Origin: a candidate division WOR-3 bacterium | Lineage (GTDB): Bacteria; Hydrothermota; Tepidihabitantia; SM23-42 | DNA: 64,000 bases | Reading direction: 5' to 3' | NCBI GenBank assembly: GCA_029858255.1 | Contig: JAOUFJ010000002.1 | Coordinates: 74,637-138,636, forward strand | In this document: piece after piece, positions 41,223-52,100 of the stretch | Layout: every line of letters begins with the position of its first letter | How positions within the stretch are numbered: position 1 is the first letter of the stretch | Notes under the pieces: model-generated | The model's input: only the letters and a program-made list of their open reading frames with translations | The model's database searches: none | What the model was told of the DNA's origin: nothing | Position numbers and translations under genes: made by a program

Positions 41223-43619
41223 CTAACTAAATACAATTTCACCCTTTTCAACATCTACTTTTATCGCGGCACCTTTCTTGAAACTCTTGGCCAGGATAGC
41301 TTTGGACAAGGGATTCTCGACCAGCCTCTGGATCGCCCTGCGCAACGGCCTGGCCCCGTATACAGGATCAAAACCCTCGTGTGCGAGATGATCCTTGACC
41401 CCTTCGGAGAAATGGAGCTTGTATCCGAACTCTATAATATTCTTCATAATCTTCTTTAACTCCCGCTCAACAATGCCCTTGATTTCATCGAATCCAAGGG
41501 GTTTGAAAACTATCACTTCATCGATACGATTGAGGAATTCTGGCTTGACACTTCGCTGCAGTATCTGAAATACATCTTTCTTGCTCTGCTCATAGTCGAA
41601 TTTCCCACGCTGCAGACTTTCGGTGATCACTTCGCTCCCCAGATTCGAGGTCATGATTATTATCGTATTCTTGAAATCGACGGTTCTACCCTGGCCATCG
41701 GTCAAACGGCCGTCATCGAGCATCTGCAGGAGTACGTTGAAGACATCTGGATGCGCCTTTTCAAACTCATCGAAGAGTATCACACGGTAGGGACGACGCC
41801 TCACTGCCTCGGTAAGCTGACCACCCTCTTCATAACCAACATATCCTGGAGGCGCGCCGATCAATCTTGATACCGTATGTTTCTCCTGATATTCGGTCAT
41901 ATCGATGCGAACCATCGCTTCTTCAGTGTCGAATAGGAATTGGGCCAGAGACTTGCTTAATTCCGTCTTACCAACACCGGTCGGTCCTAGAAAAATGAAA
42001 GAACCGATCGGCCTGTTCGGGTCTTTCAGACCAGCACGCGAACGACGTATTGCATCACTCACAGCAACCACAGCATCTTCCTGGTCTACGAGACGCATGT
42101 GTATACGTTCCTCCATCTTGAGGAGTTTGTCCATTTCCGATTCCATCATTCGCGAAACAGGGATCCCGGTCCAACTTGACACAATATGCGCGATATCGTC
42201 GGCCGTGACCTTGTCATCTATGCCGCGCTGCTTCATCCATTCTCCCCTCTTCTGTCTGTACTCCTTCTGCATCTTTTCAGACTCATCACGCAGCTCAGCA
42301 GCTTTCTCATAGTTACGCATATCCACAGCTTGCTTACCCTCGACCGTGAGTTGTTCTAAACGCTTCTCCATTTCTTTGAGGTCATCGGGCATCGAATATA
42401 CCTCAATACGAGCACGCGCGCATGCCTCATCGATCAAATCAATGGCCTTATCAGGCAGAAAACGCTCGGTAATATACCGGTCAGATAGTTTTGCCGCCGC
42501 TTCGATAGCGCTCGTGTCAATGATAACACCGTGATGCGATTCATACCTGCTCTTCAAACCTTCCAGTATCTTTATCGTGTCCTCGACCGAGGGTTCACCT
42601 ACAAAGACCGGTGCGAATCTTCTCTCCAGAGCGGCATCTTTCTCGATATTCTTACGGTATTCATTGAGCGTAGTAGCACCTATGCACTGTAATTCACCGC
42701 GCGCCAGAGCGGGCTTTAACATGTTGGACGCATCAATTGCGCCCTCGGCAGCGCCAGCTCCTACGATCGTATGCAGCTCATCGATAAACAGAATTATTTC
42801 TCCTTTTCCCTTTTTGATCTCATCCATGACCGTTTTAAGCCGTTCTTCGAATTCCCCCCGGTACTTTGAACCGGCGACCAGAGCACCCATGTCAAGAGCG
42901 AGTATTCGTTTGTCTTTGAGAATCTCGGGAACGTTCTTGTCCACGATTCTCTGCGCCAAACCTTCGATTATGGCCGTTTTGCCAACGCCGGCATCTCCAA
43001 TGAGTACGGGGTTGTTCTTCGTTCGACGTGAAAGTACTTGTATCAAACGCTTTATTTCATCGTCCCTTCCGATCACCGGATCCAGTTTTCCTTGTTTGGC
43101 AAGAGCCGTTATATCACGTGTAAACCTCTCCAAAGCCATGTACTTGTTCTCTGCATCCTGGTCTATCACTCTCTGCGAACCACGCATCCCCTGCAAGGCC
43201 TGATATATCTTCTCTTTGGTTATGGCAAATTCGCGTAAAACCGCCGCGGTCTCCCCCTCACGCTCCTCTGATATTGCCAGCAGCATGTGCTCTGAACCAA
43301 CATATTCATCTTTCATGCGCTCTGCCTCAGCACGCGCCAGAGCCAGCATCTTCTTGGTTCTCGGGGTAATGTAGATCTGTGCAGTAGCACCGCCGTACAA
43401 CTTGGGCCGCTTTTCGAGCGAATTCTCCAATCTGCGCTGAACAAGATCTGGCACCACGTCGAGGCGGTGAAGAATCTTAGGGACCAGTCCATCTTCCTGT
43501 CTCAGCAGCGCAATGAAGATATGCTCAACGTCCAGCTCCTGATGATTGTACTCATCAAGAAGCTCCTGAGCACTTGACAAGGCATCCTGAGCTTTCTGCG
43601 TAAATCTGTCAAATCTCAT
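41223..43619 (-). CDS. clpC: ClpC-type AAA+ chaperone/protease ATPase subunit
   Basis: A 798-residue Hsp100 ATPase. N-terminal Clp_N repeats (1-140), AAA1 Walker A GDAGVGKT (208-215), a short middle region with a UVR motif (about 423-455) and AAA2 Walker A GPTGVGKT (545-552). The UVR and short middle point to ClpC rather than ClpB. The ClpP-docking tripeptide LGF/IGF expected after TSNLGSEV is not evident (GKF occurs), so partnering with ClpP is uncertain. ATG 43619 starts the usual MRFDRFT; TTG 43634 is in frame. Confidence 0.93.
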   Translation of the reverse strand: MRFDRFTQKAQDALSSAQELLDEYNHQELDVEHIFIALLRQEDGLVPKILHRLDVVPDLVQRRLENSLEKRPKLYGGATAQIYITPRTKKMLALARAEAERMKDEYVGSEHMLLAISEEREGETAAVLREFAITKEKIYQALQGMRGSQRVIDQDAENKYMALERFTRDITALAKQGKLDPVIGRDDEIKRLIQVLSRRTKNNPVLIGDAGVGKTAIIEGLAQRIVDKNVPEILKDKRILALDMGALVAGSKYRGEFEERLKTVMDEIKKGKGEIILFIDELHTIVGAGAAEGAIDASNMLKPALARGELQCIGATTLNEYRKNIEKDAALERRFAPVFVGEPSVEDTIKILEGLKSRYESHHGVIIDTSAIEAAAKLSDRYITERFLPDKAIDLIDEACARARIEVYSMPDDLKEMEKRLEQLTVEGKQAVDMRNYEKAAELRDESEKMQKEYRQKRGEWMKQRGIDDKVTADDIAHIVSSWTGIPVSRMMESEMDKLLKMEERIHMRLVDQEDAVVAVSDAIRRSRAGLKDPNRPIGSFIFLGPTGVGKTELSKSLAQFLFDTEEAMVRIDMTEYQEKHTVSRLIGAPPGYVGYEEGGQLTEAVRRRPYRVILFDEFEKAHPDVFNVLLQMLDDGRLTDGQGRTVDFKNTIIIMTSNLGSEVITESLQRGKFDYEQSKKDVFQILQRSVKPEFLNRIDEVIVFKPLGFDEIKGIVERELKKIMKNIIEFGYKLHFSEGVKDHLAHEGFDPVYGARPLRRAIQRLVENPLSKAILAKSFKKGAAIKVDVEKGEIVFS

Positions 43620-43671
43620 ACAGAATTTAGACAAAAAAAGGCAAAAATCGTTTATATTTCGGTTTAAAACA

Positions 43672-44892
43672 ATGTCCTACCTCGTTGACATGGATACTAT
43701 TATGTGTATACTTGGATTTAATATGTTTTTAGGAATTTATGCTGTCTTAGCATTAATAGGGCTCTATATACTCTTTCTCAGAATTGAAAAGGTCAATCAT
43801 GAGAAACGGGTTAGATCCATACCGGTCCGCATATGGGTGAACGGAAGTCGCGGAAAATCGTCCGTTACGCGATTGATTGCCGCCGGGCTCAGGGGTGGCG
43901 GCAAGAAAGTTATAGCAAAGACGACAGGCACAAGGGCCAGTTTCATCACCGACAACCGAAACGAGCAACCGGTTATGCGCCTCGGTATGCCGAATATCCG
44001 GGAACAAGTCAAGATATTCAGAAAAGCAACCGCCGAAAGACCAGATGCGATCGTGCTCGAATGCATGGCGTTGAGGCCTGATCTGCAATATTCGGAGGCA
44101 GTGCAGATCGTCAAGCCAAACGCGGTCGTGATCACCAATGTTCGTGCTGACCATCTCGATGTTATGGGACCTTCGCTCAGAGACATTGCCGGACATTTTC
44201 TCAATGCCATACCGAGCAACGCAATATTGTTTGTCGGCGATAAAAGCATATTAGAAGATCATCAAAAGATGCTACGCATGAAGGGAATAAATGTGACCTT
44301 TTCGGATGCAAACAGTGTCCCGGACACCACAATCGCCGATTTCCATTATATCGAACACAAAGCAAACGTTGCGCTGGCTCTTGACGTATGCAAAAGATTT
44401 GGAGTAGATGCGCAAGATGCACTAAAAGCCATGCTCTCTGCATCCCCTGACCCAGGTGTTCTGCGAAAACATTTACTGTCACTGAACAGCAAATCGGTCA
44501 CGCTGATCAATGCCATGGCAGCCAATGATCCCGATTCGACCCACATGATATGGCAGATGGTAGATAAGAACTACCCGGAGATAAATATCCTCGTGAATTG
44601 CCGAAATGACAGGATCGACCGCTCGTTCCAGATGGCAAAGCTTATCAAGGAAAGCATGCCAGCTGACCGCTACATACTAACCGGCAGCGGTACCGAAATT
44701 CTCGCGCGAAAACTCTACAAGACAACCGCGCGCGAAAAAATTCTCGATATCGGCGGGAGAACTCCCGATGAAGTGGTACAGGCCGTGACCAATGCGGTAT
44801 CGAATAACAGCTTTATTTTTGCGATGGGCAATACGGTGGGTTATGGTGAAGAAATGATGAACCGATTCTTACTTCGTGAAAGGAACAGATGA
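43672..44892 (+). CDS. pgsB: poly-gamma-glutamate synthase subunit PgsB/CapB
   Basis: A 406-residue membrane-anchored amide ligase of the Mur-ligase-like family that polymerises glutamate into gamma-PGA. An N-terminal membrane helix (about 12-37) is followed by the ATP loop GSRGKSS (58-64), then KTTGTRAS, VLECMALRPDLQ and NVRADHLDVMG. The length is normal for CapB/PgsB. It overlaps pgsC by 4 nt. ATG 43672 has no ribosome-binding site; an internal ATG at 43690 is possible. Confidence 0.93.
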   Translation: MSYLVDMDTIMCILGFNMFLGIYAVLALIGLYILFLRIEKVNHEKRVRSIPVRIWVNGSRGKSSVTRLIAAGLRGGGKKVIAKTTGTRASFITDNRNEQPVMRLGMPNIREQVKIFRKATAERPDAIVLECMALRPDLQYSEAVQIVKPNAVVITNVRADHLDVMGPSLRDIAGHFLNAIPSNAILFVGDKSILEDHQKMLRMKGINVTFSDANSVPDTTIADFHYIEHKANVALALDVCKRFGVDAQDALKAMLSASPDPGVLRKHLLSLNSKSVTLINAMAANDPDSTHMIWQMVDKNYPEINILVNCRNDRIDRSFQMAKLIKESMPADRYILTGSGTEILARKLYKTTAREKILDIGGRTPDEVVQAVTNAVSNNSFIFAMGNTVGYGEEMMNRFLLRERNR

Positions 44893-45341
44893 TACTAATT
44901 GAATCCGTTGGGATAGGAATGTTCTTGAGTCTCATCTTAACCGAGACCATTGGACTCGCTGCGGGTGGTATTGTCGTGCCTGGCTACATCGCTCTTGTGC
45001 TGCACCACCCGGTGCAGGTCATCGCAACTATACTCGCTGGATTGATTACCTATTTAATAATCAAATTGCTTTCTTCTTACATAATAATTTACGGCCGCAG
45101 ATTGTTGATCATATCGATCTTGATCGGCTACCTCATTGCATATCTGACGCGCATTTCACCCACAATAAACTTTAATGAATTCAGCATGGACATTCAGACG
45201 GTCGGTTTCGTGATACCCGGCTTGATCGCCTACTGGATTGCCCGGCAGGGTATTATCCCAACGCTTTCAGCCATGATCATCGTTTCGAGTCTGGTGCGGC
45301 TGATCATTATCATCGTTCATAACGGGATGGTATTACCATGA
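44889..45341 (+). CDS. pgsC: poly-gamma-glutamate biosynthesis membrane protein PgsC/CapC
   Basis: A 150-residue, highly hydrophobic protein with four to five membrane helices, matching PgsC/CapC, the integral membrane partner of PgsB in gamma-PGA synthesis and transfer across the inner membrane. Typical segments are TIGLAAGGIVVPGYIAL and GFVIPGLIAYWIARQG. It overlaps both neighbours by 4 nt (ATGA), implying stoichiometric translation. Confidence 0.92.
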   Translation: MILIESVGIGMFLSLILTETIGLAAGGIVVPGYIALVLHHPVQVIATILAGLITYLIIKLLSSYIIIYGRRLLIISILIGYLIAYLTRISPTINFNEFSMDIQTVGFVIPGLIAYWIARQGIIPTLSAMIIVSSLVRLIIIIVHNGMVLP

Positions 45342-46414
45342 AGAAACGCGAAGGCAAGATATCGATTTTATCACTCCTCATTGTGACGACGATCACCATT
45401 CTCTTGATGATCGTTGAGTTGAATTCAAAAGCAAAAGTCCAGACAGAATACCACAGCGAGAAATTGAGTGCAGCCGAGAAGGCAAACCGGGCGTTCGCTG
45501 TCATTAAAGATACCGTAGTGCGCATGGGGATCCCTATCGACCGGATCAACGACCCGAACGAAACCGGCATCATCGGACTCCAGTATTCACCTATCACCAC
45601 GGAACGTGGCGATCTCGATGCTAAATTGACATCGACCAACCCTAACCTGGCCGCCCTGGTCGTCAAGCTGCTAAAAGAAGCCGGCGCCAGGAAGGATGAT
45701 CTGGTTGGTGTTTCACTTTCGGGCTCGCTGCCGGCACTTAACATCAGTGTGGTCAGCGCGACCGAGGCGCTGGGGCTCAAACCGGTCATCATCACGTCGG
45801 TGAGCGCGTCGATGTGGGGTGCCAACTACCCTGAACTCACATATCTGGACATGGAAAACATACTCGTCGAGCGTGGTATTCTTAAATCGAGAACTATTGC
45901 TGCATCACTGGGCGGTGAGGACGATGTCGGCCGCGGCTTGAGTCCGGCAGGACGGGAGATCGTTGAACAGGCTGCGATGAGGAATACCGTCCCAATGATA
46001 GAAGCCAGAAATCTGGATGAAGTCATTGAGAAAAAGATGGAAAAATTCAACTCGCTCGGCAACATAAAGATCTTCATAAATGTCGGAGAGAGAGCGACGG
46101 CTCTCGCCGGTTCAGCAACAGATGGTGGGTTGATCAGACCGTATTCGATACGGGCAGGTAATGGATTGATCGCACTCTTCTCGCAATCAGGTATTCCTGT
46201 CATCAACCTAAATGATATAAACACCCTGGCACAGAACAACGGTCTCGGGGTGTCGCCGATTCCGTTACCCAAACCAGGAGAAGGACGTCTGTACTATGAA
46301 TACAAATACTCGGTTGCCATCGCCATAGTGGCGACCCTCATTCTGGCAGTCATTTTGTTTATCGTGCTGCGTTTTGATGTCGATTATTATCTAAAAAGGA
46401 GAAGAAATGGTTAA
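45338..46414 (+). CDS. pgsW: poly-gamma-glutamate system protein PgsW
   Basis: A 358-residue protein of the PgsW family, found beside pgsB/pgsC in organisms lacking the usual PgsA/CapA. It has one N-terminal and one C-terminal membrane helix with a large domain between them that contains GVSLSGSLPALNI and SLGGEDDVGRGLSP. Its biochemical role is unknown. No pgsA, pgsE or capD-like gene is present in the window. It overlaps the next gene by 8 nt. Confidence 0.88.
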   Translation: MKKREGKISILSLLIVTTITILLMIVELNSKAKVQTEYHSEKLSAAEKANRAFAVIKDTVVRMGIPIDRINDPNETGIIGLQYSPITTERGDLDAKLTSTNPNLAALVVKLLKEAGARKDDLVGVSLSGSLPALNISVVSATEALGLKPVIITSVSASMWGANYPELTYLDMENILVERGILKSRTIAASLGGEDDVGRGLSPAGREIVEQAAMRNTVPMIEARNLDEVIEKKMEKFNSLGNIKIFINVGERATALAGSATDGGLIRPYSIRAGNGLIALFSQSGIPVINLNDINTLAQNNGLGVSPIPLPKPGEGRLYYEYKYSVAIAIVATLILAVILFIVLRFDVDYYLKRRRNG

Positions 46415-47237
46415 TCTTGTGATGGCTCTCTGCCTTTTTTCTCAATTGCAGAAGATAGAACCTTACAAGAAATGGGAAATTGAGATAGTCACTAAGAAAA
46501 CTGATGAGTACCTGCTGCTGGTTAAGAACCAGCCGCTTTCGTTCTCGGTCGAGGGGCCGACGTACCTGAGGGTATACACCAGGATCGTCTGGCCCAAGGG
46601 CAGCCTGGGCAGCGAGATCTATAAGGTGATACTACAGAAAAATGAAATCGACGAAGAAATTATGACCCTCGAATCAGACGAATCGAGCGTGTCAAAGGAC
46701 AAGAAAGGAAGAACTCTGAGCAAGTGGCGGTCTTTCTACATTGAAGTACCAGAGGGTCTGAACCATTATAAATTGACCCACTGGTCATCACCCCAGGATA
46801 CGATACTGGTCAAATTCGCCTACGAGTCGCCGAAGCGCTGGGAAGAAATTACCGCCGCTGAATACAACGCGATCATCGAGGCGATCGAAGAAGAAAGAAT
46901 AGTGAAGTACTACGAGTTAACAAATAATGGTACTGTCACGGTGCGTTTAAACGGACCACAACGCCTGCGTGTAATAGCCAGACTCAACTATGATGAAAAA
47001 ATGATCGGCGATCAGAATTATACACTCACTGTCGAAGACAATGGCAAGAGCGAGAGATTTCCATTGAAGTGCTACAAGTCACAAATGATCACATACAAGG
47101 ACAGAAAGAACATCGTGCCGTCGAATGCCCGCAGTTTTCACGTCAACTTGAGTGCAGGAACGCATCTGCTCCGCTTCAGCTTGGCCGGCACCATCGCCGA
47201 AAGCGCCGCTTTGAGGTTCCTGGTCGAGGAAAAATGA
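46407..47237 (+). CDS. hypothetical exported protein with internal duplication
   Basis: A 276-residue protein I cannot assign to a family. The short hydrophobic start suggests export. The body consists of two similar beta-rich halves: about 25-150 (SFSVEGPTYLRVYTR ... FYIEVPEGLNHYKLTHWS) and about 165-276 (TVRLNGPQRLRVIAR ... FHVNLSAGTHLLRFSL). Its start overlaps pgsW and its end overlaps the barrel gene, so it belongs to the gamma-PGA operon and may act in the periplasm between inner and outer membrane parts. Confidence 0.75.
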   Translation: MVNLVMALCLFSQLQKIEPYKKWEIEIVTKKTDEYLLLVKNQPLSFSVEGPTYLRVYTRIVWPKGSLGSEIYKVILQKNEIDEEIMTLESDESSVSKDKKGRTLSKWRSFYIEVPEGLNHYKLTHWSSPQDTILVKFAYESPKRWEEITAAEYNAIIEAIEEERIVKYYELTNNGTVTVRLNGPQRLRVIARLNYDEKMIGDQNYTLTVEDNGKSERFPLKCYKSQMITYKDRKNIVPSNARSFHVNLSAGTHLLRFSLAGTIAESAALRFLVEEK

Positions 47238-48226
47238 TCTTATTCATACTGTTCACACTCTGGGATTATTCATACAATTTCGACGTCGATGCGACCTACG
47301 ACAACAACATCTATGCATATTCTCAGGAATACATTGACGAGTTCCTGGATGGTATACGTCCGTATCGATTCCCGTTTGACACTTATGATGACCTGATCAC
47401 TTCCTTCGACTTCGCTTTACTGGTCAGAAACAAATTCTTTGGCAAACGTACCACCACGTTCAGCGTCAATTTGAACTCCGACAACTACCTGCTTAACAGA
47501 CAGAAGAATTTTCAAAGATACACGTTCGGACTCAGGCAATCACTGGGTAGATACGCGGCCAAGGTATCATACCAGGTCATACCCGGTTATCTGATACGAT
47601 ACTACCGTGACCCCTACGGCGGAAGCACGGATTACATCGGATGTGAGGCTACATACCATACCGCGAGCGGGAAATTGTCTTTCATGACCGCCCATGACAT
47701 CACTCTGACTGCAGGTTACGGCCATAGATGGGATGATTACATCACAGAATTCAATCGTTACGATGCCAGCGGTCACATTCTATCGTTTGGCATAGAAAAG
47801 AAAATACACAGACATTTGGATTTTGCCTTTGGCTACGAATTCAGAAATTCATATACGGATTCGGCCGATGCAACAACATCAAACATTGACCTGACACCAG
47901 ACGGTTCATTCTACCAACATTCGCTCAGCGGGGACTTTTCTGCTCAAATGGTCGTCGCCTTACCCACAACAATGAATCTGTCATACGATTATGGTCTCAG
48001 AAATTATGTTACTTCAACTAGTGAGGACTCGCTTCATTTCGGACGCCGTGATCACAGGCACCGGGTGATGTTGACAACCTATTCGCGCCTGATGACCGGT
48101 CTCCAGTTGAAGCTTACGTTGATGCGCCAGTGGAGGAACGCAACGTCCGAAATCCTCTCGGATATCGATAGGATCAAAGACTATACCAGATATAGAGTTG
48201 GCGCAGGTTTTGAATTCTATTATTAG
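47234..48226 (+). CDS. putative outer-membrane beta-barrel protein of the gamma-PGA operon
   Basis: A 330-residue protein with a short signal-like N-terminus, then many alternating polar/aromatic strands and a C-terminal aromatic end (AGFEFYY), as expected for an outer-membrane beta-barrel. No specific family is recognised. ATG 47234 overlaps the previous stop (ATGA); the open frame further upstream is inside the neighbour. Its place behind pgsBCW suggests export or anchoring of poly-gamma-glutamate through the outer membrane, which is inference. Confidence 0.7.
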   Translation: MILFILFTLWDYSYNFDVDATYDNNIYAYSQEYIDEFLDGIRPYRFPFDTYDDLITSFDFALLVRNKFFGKRTTTFSVNLNSDNYLLNRQKNFQRYTFGLRQSLGRYAAKVSYQVIPGYLIRYYRDPYGGSTDYIGCEATYHTASGKLSFMTAHDITLTAGYGHRWDDYITEFNRYDASGHILSFGIEKKIHRHLDFAFGYEFRNSYTDSADATTSNIDLTPDGSFYQHSLSGDFSAQMVVALPTTMNLSYDYGLRNYVTSTSEDSLHFGRRDHRHRVMLTTYSRLMTGLQLKLTLMRQWRNATSEILSDIDRIKDYTRYRVGAGFEFYY

Positions 48227-48234
48227 GGGGTTAC

Positions 48235-49188
48235 GTGAAATATCTGAAGTTCCTTTTCTTAGTTTTTTTGGTTCTTTCATTTTGCGGCCGTCCCGAGGTT
48301 GAACCGGAAACAATCTTCACTATCATAGGTGAATGTCCATTGCCTGGATACGCAGAGAAAGTCGAACTTGTCGGCGACCTTGCCTACGTGGCGGATGGAC
48401 AGGGCGGTCTGCAGATCGTCGATATAAGCAATCCTGAATCCACAAGTGTTATTGGTAATTATGTACCATACGGTTGGGATGCCAACGCCGTTGCGGTGAG
48501 AGATACCTTCGCCTATGTTGCTATGTCACCGTTGGGCGGCGGACTCCTTGTGCTCAGTATTGCCGACCCAACCTCACCGTATTCTTTAGTACAGGATGGG
48601 TCATTTTCTGCTTACGATGTCGTAGCTCCAGCTGCCGATACGGCGTATGTATACATCGCTGCCGGGTATTGGTTCTATGTTTGGGACATCACCTTTCAAT
48701 CGTATACCAGAAGACTGAAGACCTACGGCGACGTAATAGCTCTGCAAATGGTTGACACACTTGCTTACCTGAGTTGCGAACAAATGGGAATGTGGATATT
48801 CAATCTAGCTAGCCCCGACACACTACCTGTCGGCTGGATAGACACTCCAGCAAACGCTCGAAGTCTCTTTATCAATGGGAATCAAGCCTACGTTGCTGAC
48901 GGCCGGGCAGGGTTGATAATCATTGACATAGCCGACCCCGCCCATCCGGTAATCGTTGGCGAATTCGACACACGTGACTATGCTAATGAAGTCTGTGTCT
49001 CTGGAGACAAGGCATACGTTGCCGACGGTGATGGAGGTCTTTTCGTCATCGATGTCAGCAACCCGGAAGATCCGGTTCTTTACGGAAGTCTCGACGTTTC
49101 ATATGCAAACGGTATTGCCGTTCGAAATGACACAATCTTTGTTGCCGACCGCGATTTGGGACTGTTGATAATCGTCGAGGAGGAATAA
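48235..49188 (+). CDS. LVIVD-repeat beta-propeller surface protein
   Basis: A 317-residue exported protein built of LVIVD repeats (LAYVADGQGGLQIVDISNP, QAYVADGRAGLIIIDIADP, KAYVADGDGGLFVIDVSNP), which form a beta-propeller. The N-terminus is a signal peptide with a Cys at residue 17 (LSFCGRP); Phe before Cys is not a standard lipobox, so lipidation is uncertain. The start is GTG 48235 after AGGGGG. Its stop overlaps the C25-like gene (TAATG), tying the surface proteins to the gamma-PGA genes. Confidence 0.85.
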   Translation: MKYLKFLFLVFLVLSFCGRPEVEPETIFTIIGECPLPGYAEKVELVGDLAYVADGQGGLQIVDISNPESTSVIGNYVPYGWDANAVAVRDTFAYVAMSPLGGGLLVLSIADPTSPYSLVQDGSFSAYDVVAPAADTAYVYIAAGYWFYVWDITFQSYTRRLKTYGDVIALQMVDTLAYLSCEQMGMWIFNLASPDTLPVGWIDTPANARSLFINGNQAYVADGRAGLIIIDIADPAHPVIVGEFDTRDYANEVCVSGDKAYVADGDGGLFVIDVSNPEDPVLYGSLDVSYANGIAVRNDTIFVADRDLGLLIIVEEE

Positions 49189-52100
49189 TGACGGCATTAT
49201 TGCTGGCTCTTTGTGCTGGATACGCTTACAACCAAGTTGTCATGACAGAATCATCGGCAACAAAACTACAGTTCCGAGTAAGTTTTTCTGAAAACAGCAA
49301 ACTTGAGCAGTTGGCAATCACCCGATTTGTCATCGCAGAACACGAGCCATTCATTGACTACCGGATTACCACTATCGATTCGATTGTGAACGAAAGCCCT
49401 TCAGGTTTACACAAGTACAGCCCAGTTGAGATCGCCGAACCAATACACACAGGTAATGCTAAACTGTACCCAATCATCATTTATCCGTCATACTTAAATA
49501 ACACCCACAAGGTCTATTGCGAATCCGTCGAAATAACAGTGGCTATCGACCCGAGCTCCAAAGAGCTTGAACTACCACCATCTTTGGTGAAAGCATACGC
49601 CGGGCTCATTCTTAATCTTCGCGAAACAGGTAATATGCCGCCAGCAGGATATCTTATCATTGCCCCAGACGGATTTCTCGACGAGTTGTCGCCGCTTGTA
49701 CGCTGGAAGGAGCAGAAAGGCTGGCGTGTCGAGGTCCGTCCACTGTCCCTAACAGGAAGCAGTGCAACCGAAATCAGGAATTACATCGCTAATGCATACA
49801 ACACATGGTCGCCACGTCCTGAATATGTGTTATTAGTCGGCGACGTAGGCTATATTCCCGCAGCATCTTCGAATCCTTCATTGACTGACCATCCCTACAC
49901 GTTAATAACTGGCGATGATTTCTTTTCAGAACTTTTAGTCGGACGTCTACCGGCTGCAACTGAACTCGAGTTGAACACTATGATCGCGAAAATCATTGGC
50001 TATGAAACCAATCCTCCGACATCGAATGCGGCATGGTTCAAACGGGCACTGATGGTCGGCGCGAACCAACCTGGATTCATGACCACGCCGCTCCCGACCA
50101 AACGCTGGGTAAGGGATAGACTGCTCGATTACGGTTTCAATGCAGTAGACACTGTATTTTATCCCATGCCCGCTTCAGGTATCACCAATGCGATAAATCA
50201 AGGTGTGATTTTCGTTAATTACCGCTCAGGCGAAGGTGATGTCGATGGCTGGCCCTGGCCCAACTTCAGGAACGACGATGTATACGCATTGAACAACGGC
50301 GGGATGTTACCTATTGTTACCAGTATCACCTGTTACACGGGCTCTTTCGGCTACAGCACATGTTTTGGCGAAGCATGGCTGAGGGCTGGTAATCCCGTGA
50401 CTCCCAAAGGCGCAGTGGGATTCTTCGGATCGGCTTCGCCTTCGACCCATAGTCGCTGGAATAACTGCCTTGATTACGGTGTATATTGGGCATTTGCAAA
50501 AGATAAGATAGCAGAGCTGGGGCCTGCGTTGTACCGAGGCAAAATGGAAGTTTATACTAATTTCCCGGACGATACGACGATCCTTTCGGGCAGCTCGTTT
50601 TATTTCCACTCATTCAATCTGCTGGGCGATCCATCAATGAGTGTCTGGACTGACATCCCGGACACTTTCCAGGTTGCTCACACAACTTCAATACCGGTGG
50701 GCGCGAATTTCCTCTCGATCACGGTGATGAATTCTGGGGCGCAACCGGTTGAGGACGCGATGGTCAGTTTACACAAGTCGAATGAAATAAAAGAAATAGC
50801 CTTCACCGATGCGGCAGGTTACGTCGATTTCAATTTTTCAACAAGTACCCAGGATACGCTTTTCGTGACCGTAACAAAAACAAACTATAAACCCTATAGA
50901 GGATATTGCACGGTCAATAATTCATCGGTGTATGTAGACTATTTCAGCCACACCATCAGCGATCCGGGCGGGAATAACAATGGCCAGGTGAATCCGGGAG
51001 AACCAATAAGTCTCAATGTAACACTGAAGAACTACGGCACTTCAACTACGGCAACAGGTGTTTCGGCGCGGTTGTCCACAGAGGATGTGAACATCACAAT
51101 GACCGATTCTGTCAAATCATATCCTAATATCAATCCGGGAGCGACTGCAACCGCTTCCCCATTCACATTCAACGTTGCGTCAGGAATTCGTAACGATCAT
51201 GTCCTGAAATTCAACCTCGATATTTCATCGGCACAGGGTAATTGGTCAGGAAGCGTGTGGATCACAGTCAAGTCACCTAATGTGATCTATAAATGGAATC
51301 AAGTGATGGACGGCAACGGCGTACTCGAACCCGGAGAGACATGCGATTTCATGTTGTGCATAGAAAATAATGGCGGGCTCGAGGCAAGCAATGTATCAGG
51401 GATACTCAGATCAGCGAATAGCGGTTTGATCGTGAGCGATTCCATGGGATTCTTCGGGAATATCGCGGTCGGTGATACTGCCACGAACAGCTCGAACTAT
51501 TTCACTCTGGCGGCAAATTCGAACCTCACACCGGGCACCATTGTACGTTTCGCACTTATTGTCACAGGGAACAACGGCTTCGTGGACACAACCGGATTCA
51601 GATTGACCATTGGCATCGTTGACTCAACCGAACCGCTCGGCCCTGATGACTATGGATATTTCGCCTATGACAACACGGACACGGATTATCCTGATGCGCC
51701 AACCTATAGCTGGGTGGAGATCGATCCTGCTCATGGAGGTCCAGGTGATACGATAAGCCTCGCGGCCGACGAAACGAAAACCGTACAATTGCCATTCAGC
51801 TTCAAATTTTACGGAAACTGGTATAATCGTGTATCAATAAGTTCCGACGGATATATCGCAATGGATTCGACAATCGTGGCCGATATGTACAACTGGCACA
51901 TACCGGCTGCAGGAGGACCGCCGCTGCTCATTGCGCCATTCTGGGATGACCTGGATCCAACCGCAACGGATTCAAGCGGCAATGTTTGCTACTGGCATGA
52001 TGCAGCCGGTCATCGTTTTGTCGTTGAGCATTCACGGATCCAGCATATTCACGACCCCACCACTCCAACACCGTCTGAACTACAAACGTTCGAAGTCATA

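Noticed and set aside
42577-43203. 208-codon open frame on the plus strand opposite clpC
   Set aside because: It is antisense to a strongly conserved AAA+ gene, is Ser/Ile-rich with no domain, and has no ribosome-binding site.
47069-47233. N-terminal extension of the barrel protein
   Set aside because: It lies out of frame inside the preceding gene, is Arg/His-rich, and ATG 47234 overlaps the previous stop as in the rest of the operon.
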